The position numbers and the translations under genes were made by a program. Positions 1 to 11,732 of a stretch of DNA of 64,000 nt are shown here, one piece after another. Every line of letters starts with the position of its first letter. Position 1 is the first letter of the stretch. The notes beneath the pieces are model-generated. The model was given only the letters and a program-made list of their open reading frames with translations, ran no database searches and was not told where the DNA came from. The stretch comes from Aplysia californica (Eukaryota; Mollusca; Gastropoda; Aplysiida; Aplysiidae), in contig NW_004797788.1 of the NCBI RefSeq assembly GCF_000002075.1, positions 323,248 through 387,247 of the forward strand. Direction: 5' to 3'.

Positions 1-51
<51 letters not shown>
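1..51. repeat. (TC)n microsatellite
   Basis: An uninterrupted TC dinucleotide run reaches the window edge, so its true length is unknown. It lies in an intron of the spastizin-like gene. No function can be assigned. Confidence 0.95.
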
Positions 52-54
<3 letters not shown>

Positions 55-854
55 GTGTTTCTCTCTCAGTATTTTTCTTTCTTTCTCACTTGTTTTAAGT
101 GGTATAAAGATGTTGCTTTCATATGTGTGCACTTACTTGTTAATATGTAAGATATATGTACATAAATGTATATGATATAGTTTTTTTGTCGTAGACATAC
201 CAATGGCTGTAGGCTCTATTCGGGCTCCACAAATGCCAGTTTTTGGGCAGTGCTCATCTACGTTATATATCCTGTCTCAATAGATTCTGTGGCTAACTAG
301 GCCTGGGCATGTCAGAAAATTTTGTAATGTTGTGTTTCAATGAATAGGAAGAATAAGCACTCTTGTTGCAACAATTCATATCTTCTAAGGCTTTGTATAC
401 ATGCCATTTCTGCTACATCTTTCTCTTTCATCATGACGCTGGTCTTATTTTCCTTCCTACTTCAGCTTAAAATCTGCTGTTGTTCGTTCCCAGATTCTGA
501 AGTTGATCCTGCTTGCAGGTATCATTGTGTCTTACCAGCTGATCAGAAAAAAATGTTGTCCAAAGAATTGTCAATAACTTTTATTCTTTATGACCCAATT
601 GACACCAAAATTGTAAAGAAGGTAGAACATACATCCAGATTTTGTTTTCATTTTCTCATCAACCTCTTTTATTCTCCACTATGCTCCCCTTAAAAAGAGG
701 TATTGAGGTCTTCCTTCATTTTCCATGCCAGGACAGTGTCTCATATTCACCTTTCTCAAGTCTGAATTGCTTGCGCAATGAGAATACTGTGGAAACTTCT
801 GATCTTTCCTCTGCTTCTGCTTTGGTGTTCTTGTTTTGCCATGTGATTCAAAGG

Positions 855-1044
855 GTGTACAGTCAATATTGTTCAAGAGGGCTACCGATTGAGGAGGAGA
901 GAAAGGGTTGTCTTAGACAGATGGACGTCTTGGTCAGTGTCTTAATAATATTCCTAAAACACAAGGGGGACAGAGGGAAGTGGTCATTTGTACAGGTCAT
1001 TGTCTTGGACAGGTGGCCGTTTTAGCAAGTTCGACTGTATGTAG
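855..1044. mobile_element. short inverted-repeat DNA element (MITE), family M1
   Basis: The left end reads GTACAGTCAATATTGTTCAA and the right end GCAAGTTCGACTGTAT, giving an imperfect inverted repeat around the core TACAGTC. The interior carries GTCTTGGACAGGTGGCC and AAGTGGTCATTTGTACAGG, both seen again in related copies near 23540-23706, 31649-31850 and 54276-54447. It is non-autonomous and has no coding capacity. TA-type termini suggest a Tc1/mariner-like relative, but that assignment is inference. Confidence 0.6.
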
Positions 1045-1413
1045 CATGGGTCTCAATATTCCGCTATTTAACGGATTTCCGCTACCGCCATTTCCTCCGC
1101 TAAACTCCGCTACCGCGACAGCGGGCCGATCAGGAAGAGAGTTGCTGGGAGCAGGGTGCCAGGCCCCAGGAATTTTTTTTTTTAAATCGCAGAGACCCGG
1201 GAAAATACATAAAAGATCTCGAATATTATTTGAAAACCAAATCCGATAACGTCTTTAAGTCCATTTTTGCCGGTCGCGATTGTGATGTTTATTCAGCTTT
1301 TCCTGGTCTGAGAGTTCGTTTCAAGCGAACAGGCGGCTATGGCGGCAAGCGGAATTGTATTTGACACCGAGGCTCGACCGGAAAATCAAGATATCAGAAA
1401 TTTGTCAGTAATA
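1045..1413. repeat. GC-rich insert with imperfect hairpin between two copies of a 55 bp sequence
   Basis: This 369 bp block differs in composition from its AT-rich surroundings. It is bounded on the left by 990-1044 and on the right by 1414-1468, which match at 52 of 55 positions. Inside, TCCGCTACCGCCAT (near 1078) pairs with ATGGCGGCAAGCGGA (near 1339), so the block can fold. No coding capacity is recognised. It may be an inserted element or the product of a local duplication. Confidence 0.5.
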
Positions 1414-1468
1414 GTACAGGTGATTGTCTTGGACAGGTGGCCGTTTGAGCAAGTTCGACTGTATATAG
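1414..1468. repeat. second copy of the M1 right end
   Basis: A 55 bp direct repeat of 990-1044 with three differences, including the GCAAGTTCGACTGTAT terminus. There is no left end, so this is a fragment duplicated together with, or by, the insert before it. Confidence 0.7.
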
Positions 1469-1544
1469 TATAGAGAAAGACAGAGATAGTTTAGCCTGTA
1501 ACTTTCAAACTGATTTGACCTCTTTTTTCTTCTGTCCCCACCAG

Positions 1545-3922
1545 GAGTTCCGGCTGGACCCCACCCACATTTTCACCCACTGCTCTCGTGAGCTGGCGAA
1601 GCAAGGCCGCTTCTCAGACATCAACGTCCTCATCCAAAACCTGCTCTTACAGGGAATGGTCACAGATGAGACTATCGATGAGATTGTTGGGGCGTCGCTG
1701 TTGGTCATTGCAAACAGCCACACACACAGTCAGGTAAATTCAAAGATTTGGGTTACTTAGTATTGATCATTTTACTATAATTTGCCAGCCATTCGTCTAG
1801 ATGTACGGAACCCAAAATTTTGAATTTTTTTTTGGTGCAGTTTCTTAATCTGTGGTATTGTTTGCATATAGGATCAAGAAATGTTTTGTTGAAAAGCAAA
1901 TTCTAAATGCCGAAAAAGAGCAAGAAAAGATTCAAAATGTAGGTACAATTATTAGAAGAATAAAAGGTTGTTTTTTCTCTCTCCTGAAAAGCTATATTTT
2001 CTGGACTTTGTAAATTTGAATGGTTTGTCGATAATGTTTTTCACTTGGTTCATCTTTCATCTTATCTTGAGTTCATAAAATGTGGATAATGTTCAGTTAA
2101 AACAAGGGGTTAAAACGTTTCTTCCACTCCACAGGCAAAGGATGAAAGTGATACACTGATACAACTGCTGAGAAATGACAGTAATAAGGTAGGCAGCTGT
2201 TCTCCTTTTTGCAGTAGATGCATTAGATACTGTCTTTGTTTACTCTTGCTAGTGTAGTAAATGTTTGAATTATTTTTCTTCCGCTAAAAGAAATTATGAC
2301 TTTTTCCTAATGAAGTGTCACCAGCTGTAATTCCTTCTAACGACCGATTTAGTAAGCTGTAATTTTGCCTTTAATGCGGCTATTTCAGGTTTTTTCCTAC
2401 ACTTACTTCGTAATTCTGAGGTGGCGAAATGTCAACAGAAAAATACGGGGGTATAATTGTTATGCCCTACTACTTAATTAGGGGTATATGACATTTTAAA
2501 TTTACTCTTAAATAATTGGGTCTCAAAAAAGTAAATCCTTTTAAGGGGAGACGTATACTCCCAGAAAAATTTTCTAAACGAATTACTTTTATTCACTTTC
2601 ATTTAATTGTGCAAGAAGTTCATAGGTAAATAGGATGTACAAAGGGTGAATTTGTTGATTTTTTCTAAACAATGGGCCTCTGTGGTGGCCATCTTGGATT
2701 TTCAAACCAGTTTCTTAGTGCAGAAGAATTTCACAGTAAATATTGAATTATCAACCTGAAATTTGGCACACAAGTACAAACCTATATGAACTGGGGATCT
2801 ATGTGAGGATTTTGACCTATCTTCAAAACTAAAAAAGTGAGCCGAAAGTCAATGGACCCCCGAGAGTCAGTTGACGAAATTTTGGAGTACATATTACAAA
2901 AAAATTTGAATATTTTCACAAGTTACCAGTATTTTCAAATTCCCTCACATAGATCTCCAGAAATGATCTTAAAGCACATGAACGCCAAATTTGAGGCTTG
3001 TAGCTTCAGTAGTTTTTGAAAACTCCTTGCACCAAGGAGGTCACATATGTCAAAAGGTAGATTTTGAGAAAAACAGAAAAAACAGATTTTTGAAAGGATT
3101 TACAGTGCAATTTGCACTTTTGAAACGCCCTTTTAGATCATTTAGGGTGTTTTTTCAACAGTTTCGTCATTGTGACTCAATAGAACAGATGTCAAAGGAT
3201 GTTTTTTTGCAAAAAACAAAAGTTGGATTGGTTGAAAAATTTTATCGATATTGTCTGTGATCGCCGACCCGGGTCTTCCCTTAACACTTACAGTATCGTT
3301 GGCGACTATTGTCGCCAGGCTGTTGTATGCGCTCATTACCGCTGGCGACTTAAGTCGCAGACGCTACCAGGCACACTAAACATAATTGAACAACGAATGG
3401 ACGCCCTGCATTAAAGTAAATCACTCTATATGATAGCTGAATGGTTGATGAACCTCTATGAATTTTTAAAGTGTGTGCCTTGGGCTGCCAAGGTTTTTTT
3501 AATTTTTAAAAATCTACCACAGCTTCAGCGTTCTAAACTGGTGCGGTACTCGATGGTTTTTTACTACATGAGCCTTCGGTACTGTAGGTCCTAAGTGTTA
3601 ATCTCAACTTCATCATCTTCTACTTCTGACCTGAGGTTTGCAAATTGTCTTATATTGCAGCATTTGATACCGTATCATATTATACTAACATTCTGAATGT
3701 ACAATAGAAAAATAAAGTACTTTGCTTTCTCTGTGTCTTCAGATCAATGCACTTATCCTGTGTGGCAAGCTGCGGTCTGCCTATCTGCTGGCTGTGAAAC
3801 GGGAGCGTGTGGAGGATGTCCAGCGAATTGCTGGGGCCGCTCAGAGACTTGGTCAATCTGCAGTGACCAACATCTGTCGCAAGTGGCTAGAGCAGCATCA
3901 TGTCAGTCAGAAGAAACTTTGA
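1545..3922 (+). CDS. ZFYVE26: ZFYVE26 (spastizin) homologue, C-terminal exons only
   Basis: Spastizin is a very large FYVE-domain protein. It works with spatacsin and AP-5 in lysosome and autophagosome turnover and also in cytokinesis; in humans it is the SPG15 product. Only its last exons are here: 1545-1733 (63 codons, ending CAG then GTAAAT), 2135-2188 (18 codons) and 3743-3922 (59 codons plus TGA). All three are in phase 0 with AG/GT borders. The protein reads EFRLDPTHIFTHCSRELAKQ, GRFSDINVLIQ, and then INALILCGKLRSAYLLAVKR in the last exon, like the helical C-terminus of vertebrate spastizin. FYVE and upstream helical regions must lie left of the window. The match is from memory of the family rather than an alignment, but three consecutive compatible exons make it strong. 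Confidence 0.85.
2541..3284. mobile_element. TTAA-bounded non-autonomous DNA transposon
   Basis: It starts TTAAGGGGAGACG (2541) and ends GTCTTCCCTTAA (3284), giving an imperfect inverted repeat TTAAGGGRAGAC with TTAA at both ends as expected for a TTAA target duplication. The interior is AT-rich with no meaningful ORF. A subterminal stretch, TATACTCCCAG, recurs in opposite orientation in the element at 9849-10763 (TACACTCCCAG), so the two are probably related. The superfamily (Kolobok or piggyBac-like) is not decided. Confidence 0.55.
3281..3601. mobile_element. TTAA-bounded MITE of about 310 bp
   Basis: TTAACACTTACAGTA at the left faces TACTGTAGGTCCTAAGTGTTAA at the right: CACTTA is perfectly inverted, followed by an offset CAGTA match. 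TTAA stands at both ends. The interior carries paired GGCGACTATTGTCGCC-like short palindromes. The left TTAA is the same one that closes the 2541-3284 element. Confidence 0.6.
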
Positions 3923-5272
3923 CCTTAATGTTGGTCAGAAGAGAAATGGACATTCGATTGCGTTGAAGAAAATACCAGCGGTGTAATGAGGATCCTTTTA
4001 TGGTTCTAAAGTTTGTACTTATTTCTAACATTTTTACCTTTTCTACAAGGTTTTCTTGTCTGTTTGCCTGGGATAGTCTACTTTAGTTGGGTTTTTTTTG
4101 TAAATTTATTTTTAGTATTTCTGTCCAAGTTATCTAACAGGTTGTTATCTTCTTTACTTGCTGCCCTGGAAATGTCATAAATGTTTCTTGACAAGTGGTT
4201 TGAATGAAATTGTTATTTTTTAAAGTTGGAATATATTGCTTTGGAGACCTATGTAACTGTACTTTGAGCTCAATGTTTTTCTGTTGTGTTGCATTGCTTG
4301 CTAGTGCCAAGAACCTATTTTTCAATTGCAAACATGTTTGAACTTGCTCTATCATATGCATATGTGAAAATATGAGTGTTATATTTTCTGATTATGCAAC
4401 TGGTAACTATAACAGATTAGTAAAATGGCATATTTTTATTTTATCATTGCCGACAGGTTAAAAGGTTGTTTTTTAAAAATTGTTTGAGTGATGTGGGTGT
4501 TTTATATTACTAACTTAGTGTTCCAAACTGTATGACTGTAGAATCTATGTAAAGTCAATACATTTTAGTAGAATGAGTTTTGTGTGATAGATTTGATTAT
4601 GTGCTATACAGTTCAAGCTGCAGCAATGAACAGTGACACAAAGTCCTCAACTAGAAATGGATCAGTGACATTTGTATGGAAACTTGCCCCTGGGACATCA
4701 TATATTTAACAAATTGTAAGTGGATCACTCCTGTAGCATGTTTACATAATTTTTACCCAAATGTTTTGCTCTGTTTCCCTCTTATAAATGCATGTTTTTG
4801 TTTTTCAGTGGTGTGTAAAGTAGATGAAGCAGTGAGCTAATCTTGTTGTGTACATTTTTAAATTTTTGGCAAAAGAATCAGCAAAAGTTCCAGCTGTGTT
4901 TGATAAAGAACGTCTTGTGGATGCATTGCATTTTTCTTCTCTGGGTGCCGCTTCATGAAGCTTATTTAATAATTGTGCTCGTCTCATTATTGGTCTGAGA
5001 GCATATCAGATTGCATGTCTATGCACCCATTTTGTTATGAATGGGTAATACTCTTCAATGGCCAGTGCACAAATTACAAGTTGTTCCTATATTTACTGCA
5101 ACTACAAAGTGATAACTTTAATATAGTTTTTGCTTTTTGTTCAGGGCACAGAATTATCTTCTGTTATTCTGCATTCATGCTCGTCAGTTTGATGGATTTT
5201 AATTCAACAAATTTTGTTGAACGAAGTTGGCATGAATCACAATTTGTTTTATTGTTTTGCTTTGTTTTGCTG

Positions 5273-5278
5273 GAATAA
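5273..5278 (+). terminator. candidate poly(A) signal AATAAA for the ZFYVE26-like gene
   Basis: Canonical hexamer about 1.35 kb after the stop codon. Others follow at 5882, 8830, 9389 and 11171, so a nested set of 3' ends is possible. Confidence 0.4.
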
Positions 5279-7289
5279 ATGATAAATCTTCACATGCCAT
5301 TAATCATAATGATAATTCATGAAACATGCAGTTGGTGAAAACAAGTGGGCCAAGATTGATCTGAGCTAGTTCCATCCAGAAAAAGATTTTGCTGATCATG
5401 AGGAGAAGTTTCCAGATTGCATTTATCCTTTTTGTAAAGACGTCAGTGTTGATGAAATTATTCTGTATGAACCACCTGTGTAAATGAAAGGCTGATGGAT
5501 TCTGTTGTGGTGTGTTTTCTTTTCCCATTTGTGACTAGAATGACTTTCTATTTTTTTCAGTCAATTGATATAATGCTATCGATTTCTATTGTGATATTTT
5601 TCTTACATTTGACTGACATAATATTGTCAACCTACTACCAGTCATCTTTCCTGATATTTGCTTTTCATTTTAGTATTCATGTGAAGTTGTTACTGTCTTT
5701 TCACTGAATTGAGTAAGGCATGGTTGCCCCCTGTGAGGGGTTGGGCTCAAAGCATTATATGTAGAAAGTGTATTACTTTTTACTTTTTGCCTGAACATTG
5801 TCTTTTTTTAAGGTCATCGATTTTGTATTTATTGTGTTAACGCCATACAGATATAATTAGTCTTCTTTCTAAAAAATGGCAAATAAATCGTTTCGTTCAT
5901 GCTCTTGTGGGGTGAAATCTTTGACATTACTTGAATTTGAAGATTTCATCTGTATTCATGGTGCTATTCTATTTGAAAGACTCTTTCGCCGACTTCATTC
6001 TTAGCATTTTATTTTGGGCGAGAAAGTCAAGATTTGGAATTTTCTTTCATTGATATGAATCATTTCTTCGCTGTTTCATATATTGTATGCATACCTGTTA
6101 TTTTTTTCTTTCTTTGACTGTCACCATTTCCTCCGACAGAGTTGAGCTTTAAATATATTTTCTGTAGTAAGGCCTTCTTTTGATCTTTTATCTGCCCAAG
6201 AGTCAAGAGTAGAATTTTTTAACCACAAATAAGAAAGTAACACAACTCTTTCAAAGTTCAAGGAGTTCATAGTCAGATAATAAACAGATAGGTGTAGGCC
6301 CCTGTAACAAAAGCTTGAAAGTTCCAAGGAGGTCTATATAGACCTATAGATGTTTATGTCTGTATCATTATGGCCATAATGTGATTTATATACATATAGT
6401 TCTTTCTTGTGGACGAAACAAGATTATATGTAAAGGAAGTGCTCTGAGGTGTATAAAGATTGTTAAGTCTGAGTTTGACCCTGTTTTGTACGTGTATAGG
6501 TGGAGTTTTTGGATCACTTTCTTGCTCAGGTCAAGGCCACCTGCATTCAAATCTGCCATGACTTACTTTAAATGTATTTTGGATGTGTTGCACATGTGCA
6601 TGGATGACTTGTTTAGATTTATAGCGAATGCTTGTTTTGTTTTTGTTTTTAAACGTATTACTAGTTTAGTGATATTGCTGAAGTGCATTGCTAGTGTGGA
6701 TGAGTACCATGTCTTGATTATCACATTGTGTCATAAGCATGTTCAGTTTCTGTGAGTCTCATAACGAACAGGCAATGCCAAAACAGTATTTTTAGAATAT
6801 GAAATGTTGGCAGATGATTAGTGGAATGTCACTACTGATATGCTCTTCCCTCTTTTATCCCTATTCCAATACTGCCATCTGAATATTTGTCTGTCATGCT
6901 CTGTCAAGAGATACAGCCATCATTAAGTCAGTGCTGACCTGACTTATTTTGCATTCAAAACTATTGATTTGCTTACTGGTGTGACACATACAAACATACA
7001 TCTTTATACAGTTATTTCTGATTGTGTCTGAACTGTTGTAACACTCAAATTTCTCCATTCAACTCATTCTTTGAATTCAATATCTTCTCTTGTTTCAATT
7101 CTCTCTCGAGGTGTTAGATTTAATGAAAAGCTGTCATCAAGAAAACATGGAATATATTCAATGTGTGTTATACTGAAATCAAAACACATTTGTATGAAAA
7201 TTGTTGCTTCTTTTGAGCACATTACATGTATATTGTAGTCATATGTGCTATGATAATATTTTATTTACCCTGGGTAGTCAGTCTGCAGG

Positions 7290-7550
7290 GAATTGCCGCT
7301 TTTTCTTTCCTAATCCTTACTATCGTCATTTATCCTCTACTTCTTTTGTATGTTTGTCACTCTCTTGTGAACTGCTATTTGCGGGGTGCCTTGATAGTCG
7401 AAGCAAACTTTGTGCTGTTTACGCTAGAGAGGTGAGCAGAGTAAGCCTGATTCCCTATTTGATTTCTCTGTCGACATCCACCCCTTGGCACTCATATGAA
7501 CTTATGCAGTTGTGACTATTGTGAGCGCCGTAAAACCTTACTAAAACAAA
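7290..7550 (+). mobile_element. degraded SINE-2 copy
   Basis: The body resembles the C/T-rich part of other copies (CTTACTATCGTC, TTTGTCACTCTCTTGTGA). The tail at 7488-7550 carries CTCATATGAACTTATGCAG and GAGCGCCGTAAAACCTTACT, the family's conserved 3' domain. It is diverged and interrupted, so an old copy. Confidence 0.55.
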
Positions 7551-9548
7551 CCGTCTGCAGGGTCAGGGACCAAATTTAAAAGGAACCCGACAAAAGTACT
7601 GTGCTTTGTATATTGTTTTAAGTTGTAGATGGTTTTCTGAATTTTCTTTCTTTTTTTTGGTGAAGGGGCAACTTTTTTGCCTCTAATTTAGGGATGAACA
7701 ATGTTTACAAATGCCTGAAAAGGGTTTGCATTTAAAGTACAATCAGCTCTGTGTTATCGTTTACATTTTCATCTAACTCGAGTCCAATCACAAGATCCTT
7801 CAATGCTCCTACTGTGTGATCACTGATCTCTCTCATATGAAACAGTGGATGATCACGATTATAAATACTCAGGAATAGACTAAGTCAGAGCTCCCATAAT
7901 TCTTTAGAGTTAGCAGAGAGTTCACTCAATGAGAGTACACAACAATTGAACACAACCTGAAACTTTGTTTTTGGATTTTAATGGATAGGTGAGAAGGAAA
8001 AAAGGCTGAAAACCCATATTTTGTCCATGCATCAACAAGGAAGCACAGCAGTGCGTAATACTATTGCAGTTATTCTGCTCCAATGTATAAAGTCTTGTAT
8101 TAGAGAGTTGTGTGTTGCTGTTCTTTGACTCAAAAGGGATTGGTGTTAGGTGGTGCAGGGATGTTGTTCTTTATATACTAAAAATATGCACTTTTCTTTG
8201 CAGGTGTGATATCTTTAGAAATTATTTATTTTTAAATAAAAAGAACAGATAAGCTTAATTTACCGTCAATCATGTACATAGCGAACAGGCACAAAGCAAA
8301 ATACATTTTTAGAGAATAGATTTGCTTGTCCTGAATTTTTTTGTCGTTTATGTTGTTTCTTTGTGTTTAGTATAGATAATCAACTTTGTTTTGAAAAAAA
8401 TTCTGAAAAATGGTACTGGGGTGCAATTATGTTTTTTTGTTACCCAATCCATAATGTGAGAAAAGGATAGGTAATTTTTGTTGTTCTTTGTCCCTGTTTC
8501 ATTGACGCCTTCTGAAGCAAAGTCCCTTGTAAAGTTCATCAAGCCATTCTGAGAATCTTTTGAAGTTAATGGATTTCAAGGATACTCTGGAACAAGAACT
8601 TATTTAGAGGTGCATAGTGCATGGGGCTATCATTTTGATTGCTATTTCTCATCATAGTTTTAGCCTTCAACTCTTGTGATTGCATGCTCCAATGTTTTTG
8701 CCTTGTCTTTCATATTTAATACTTTGTTGAGGAGAGATGCCTTTAACTTTAAGTTTTTGCTTCGATTTCCATTTGAAATGCTGGATAGTTGTGTATGTGT
8801 GTGTGCGTGCGTGAGAGCATTTAGTTTGAATAAAAAGAAATGGAAGTGTAGAGTTGTGGTACGTTGTTCCCTGTATTGCAATGATATTAACTCATTCTTT
8901 TAAAATGTGAAACTGGCATAAAATATACTTTTGTATATATTTTTTACCATGAAACATTTCGTTGTACTGCAGAGGTTTATGATTTATAATATTTTTCTTT
9001 CAGTCATCATAGTTTGTATTCTAAACTGTTAGAAGAGTTCTAACGGCCCTGCAATAATGTTTTGTATCAGCATTTTGAGCTTTAAGATGTAGAAGACTCT
9101 GGTCTATCACATTTAACTAATTATTCTCCTTGTGTTACTCAAATTCACTTTGGATTGTTTTAATTTTTAGGTACATAGTTTTCCCTCTTTCTGAACTTTC
9201 TGTGTATTGTTGCATTTTTTTTTCTGTCTCAGTTTTCAAAGTAACTAGCACAGCCCTGCAGGAGACATAATCCCTCTCTGATGGGTGAATAGCACATGTG
9301 AACTTAATGTGCAATAATGCACATCCTAGCATCATTTCACAATCCCCAAAGTCAATTTCTGGGGGTTTACATATAAAGCTGTTATTCAAATAAAGACTTC
9401 AAGGGACATCTGACAGTAAAATTTTGTTCTGTTTTGTTATTTCCTTCCTAGTTTTTAATGAAAAAAATAATGAGTGTCCAAGTCATGTTTCTGATTTGGG
9501 CCCTCTCTTTAATTTGCTCAAAACACAAACAAATATTTTTTTAATGAC

Positions 9549-9852
9549 TTAACCCTTTGAACCTGTTAGGCCTGGGCAACATTTTGTGTTTACCGTTAGG
9601 CCGGTTCTCCGGAGCACGGACTACTCTGAGTTGTGTAGTCCGTCAAAAGAATTCTCTTTATTTCTTGTTCGTCATCTTACAATATTTCCACCTTGGAATA
9701 AGATAAACAAGGGAGTGAACACGTGTGTTTGCTTCTCCATGTTCTTCCCCTCAGTCTTTTTGTGTATGTGCCCCCGTAAACTTTGATGAAATTTGCGAAA
9801 AATGTCCAGGGATTTGTTGAGAAATTTCAAGATTTAGGGTACAAAGGGTTAA
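9549..9852. mobile_element. piggyBac-like MITE
   Basis: TTAA followed by CCCTTTGAACC at the left faces GGTACAAAGGG followed by TTAA at the right: an 11 bp inverted repeat with one mismatch. A CCCTTTG-type terminus with TTAA target duplication is the hallmark of piggyBac-family ends. The body of about 296 bp is far too short for a transposase. Its right TTAA doubles as the left TTAA of the next element. Confidence 0.7.
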
Positions 9853-10763
9853 GGGGTCTAGCGAGTAACGTTTTTGGTCAATTTTCGATGAAATTCTTGA
9901 TTTTCTGGAAAGCAGCTTTTTAACACCTTTGATCATTGGTGAATCAGATTTTATGGTCCATTTGGTAAAAAAAATCGATAAAATAGGTGAAAGTATGTCT
10001 CAAGCGACCTCATCTCCCTCTTGCAAAAACGACCACTTATTCACTTTTCCTCTCTTTTTTTGTTACATTTCGTGCCTACTTGGTTCACTGAACTTCTATA
10101 AATGAGGTTATTTGTTACTGTACAGAAATGAGATTTTATGTGATTAGAAATAATAGTGCATATATTATATGGTGTACTGGAACCTCTAGAAGGAACAAAC
10201 CCTCAAATTACACAGTGACATTTTTAAATGCGTTTTTCTCAAAACTTTATTTTTAAAAGACCCTTCATCAGTAAAATCTTAAAAATCTGAGCTACTAATC
10301 AAGATAATGTACTGAGACTTTCCAAGTATGTGCAGATTTGGTAGTTACAGGTACCTGGCTAGTTATATCTGAGAAAATGTGTACTTAATATTTCAGAAAT
10401 CTGCATTTGAAATTGATTTTGTGTTTAAAATTGGTACAAAAAAGGGACATTACTTTGAAACCCCCAGAAATTCTAGAATGTTGGAAGTATACCAAAAAAC
10501 CCAGCCAGGTACCTATAACTATTATTAGTAACTTGATGTTTATTAAAAACTTAACATTATGCCTTTTGGTTTTCACAATTTTGAGATTTTCCGAAGTATT
10601 GTATAATTTCAATATGGTAGCCGGTGTTACTTAACACTTTAGGTTAAATTGTTTTTAACATTTTGATTTATTCCTGGGAGTGTACCACTTATTTTGGAAA
10701 AGTTTGGTTTCAAAAGATGCATAAATAATGAAGATAGCTTTTCTTGGTAGCTAGACCCCTTAA
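9849..10763. mobile_element. TTAA-bounded non-autonomous element, about 0.9 kb
   Basis: The ends are TTAAGGGGTCTAGC and GCTAGACCCCTTAA, a perfect 14 bp inverted repeat. Inside is a second palindrome pair: TACAGGTACCTGGCTAG near 10346 and CCAGCCAGGTACCTATA near 10500. No plausible protein is encoded. It shares TTAAGGGG and a subterminal TACACTCCCAG-type motif with the element at 2541-3284. Confidence 0.65.
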
Positions 10764-11170
10764 GTGCTTGCGGAATGATGCTGTCTGTATGTAATATTTA
10801 CTTTTGTGCATGTTCAGCATGTTCTTTCTTTGTAAGGCTCTTCCTGAGGAGCCACAAGGCCAGGAGTTCTGTTTTTGAAATGGGATTTTGTGTTGTGCGG
10901 AGAAAGGGGTTAGTTCTTTACTGAAAATAAAAGAGTCCTCAATAGTTGGTGTGTTTGTGTGTGTTTGGAAACTGCAGAATTTTAGTGTAACGGCAGCTTT
11001 CCTGTTTTCCCACTTACATTCCTCGCTTTAGATAAAAAGTTGGACATGCAAGACAATAATTTTCAAATATTTTCATTTCGTTTTAGAGTGCATGTTTTCA
11101 CTCAGACTCAGGCTAGTGATATAATTTTATAACTTTGTGAGTGTTCCAATGTATTGTCTTTCATCTTCTC

Positions 11171-11176
11171 AATAAA
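11171..11176 (+). terminator. distal candidate poly(A) signal AATAAA
   Basis: The last AATAAA on the + strand before the repeat-rich convergence zone. If used, the spastizin 3' UTR would exceed 7 kb. Confidence 0.3.
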
Positions 11177-11732
11177 TGAATCCAGGTTTTTTTCATGATT
11201 CAAAAGAAAGTATACACTGTACATGTTTTACTGTGTTCTCATTCGAAGGTTTTTGTTTTTTTCCATCAGAGAGGGGGTGTGTAGTTATCTCAGTCTCAGT
11301 TTATGAAACGTGAAACTCTGCTGTGATGTTGGGACAAGAATTCGAATCCCTTCTAGATTGGGTCCAGACAGTTTAGAAAGTTTTTAAGGCTCACCACCCT
11401 CATAGTATACATAGGTGCATGTGATAGAGGTGAAATGATAACATATTGTCATCATCATTTTCATCAAGTGCCAGATCTGCAATAGACATCTGCAATAATA
11501 GTTCACCATTCATTCCTCTGTTCAGATTCTCTAAAAAAAAGCTATATTCTTCTGATCTTTCCCCTGTCATCTGTTTAGGTTTTCGAAATAAGTTGCTCTG
11601 GGTCTACCCCTGCCTAATTTGCCTTTGTTTATACACCTGTTTAAATGTCAGCTGCACTGTCCGTCGTGGAATTGAAATTACAATATAGGAATAAACTGAC
11701 TGGCAAAGGTCATTGTATAAATGTGACATTCT

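Larger units (their letters stand above)
52..1544 (+). other. intron of the ZFYVE26-like gene
   Basis: T-rich non-coding sequence ends in a good 3' splice site (pyrimidine run then CCACCAG) just before the exon at 1545. Short open frames here show no family similarity and no flanking splice signals. The stretch contains an inverted-repeat element (855-1044), a GC-rich insert (1045-1413) and a second copy of the element's right end (1414-1468). Upstream exons of the gene lie outside the window or are not recognisable here. Confidence 0.7.
3923..11730 (+). other. 3' UTR and/or downstream intergenic region of the ZFYVE26-like gene
   Basis: No splice-supported coding exon is visible. The + strand is strongly T-rich, as is usual for animal 3' UTRs, with several AATAAA signals: 5273, 5882, 8830, 9389 and 11171. 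Any could be the main cleavage signal; the sequence alone cannot say which. Small ORFs here have no family resemblance. Embedded repeats are a degraded SINE (7290-7550) and two TTAA elements (9549-10763). Confidence 0.55.

Noticed and set aside
493-518. A 25 nt micro-exon between CCCAG and GTATCA
   Set aside because: Splice-like borders only; too short to identify and not supported by spastizin similarity.
340-1025. ORFs of 117 and 127 codons as upstream spastizin exons
   Set aside because: No similarity to spastizin and no fitting splice borders; low-complexity T-rich intron.
6381-6755. 124-codon ORF after the spastizin gene as a separate gene
   Set aside because: No family resemblance, no splice or promoter context; lies in a T-rich 3' flank.
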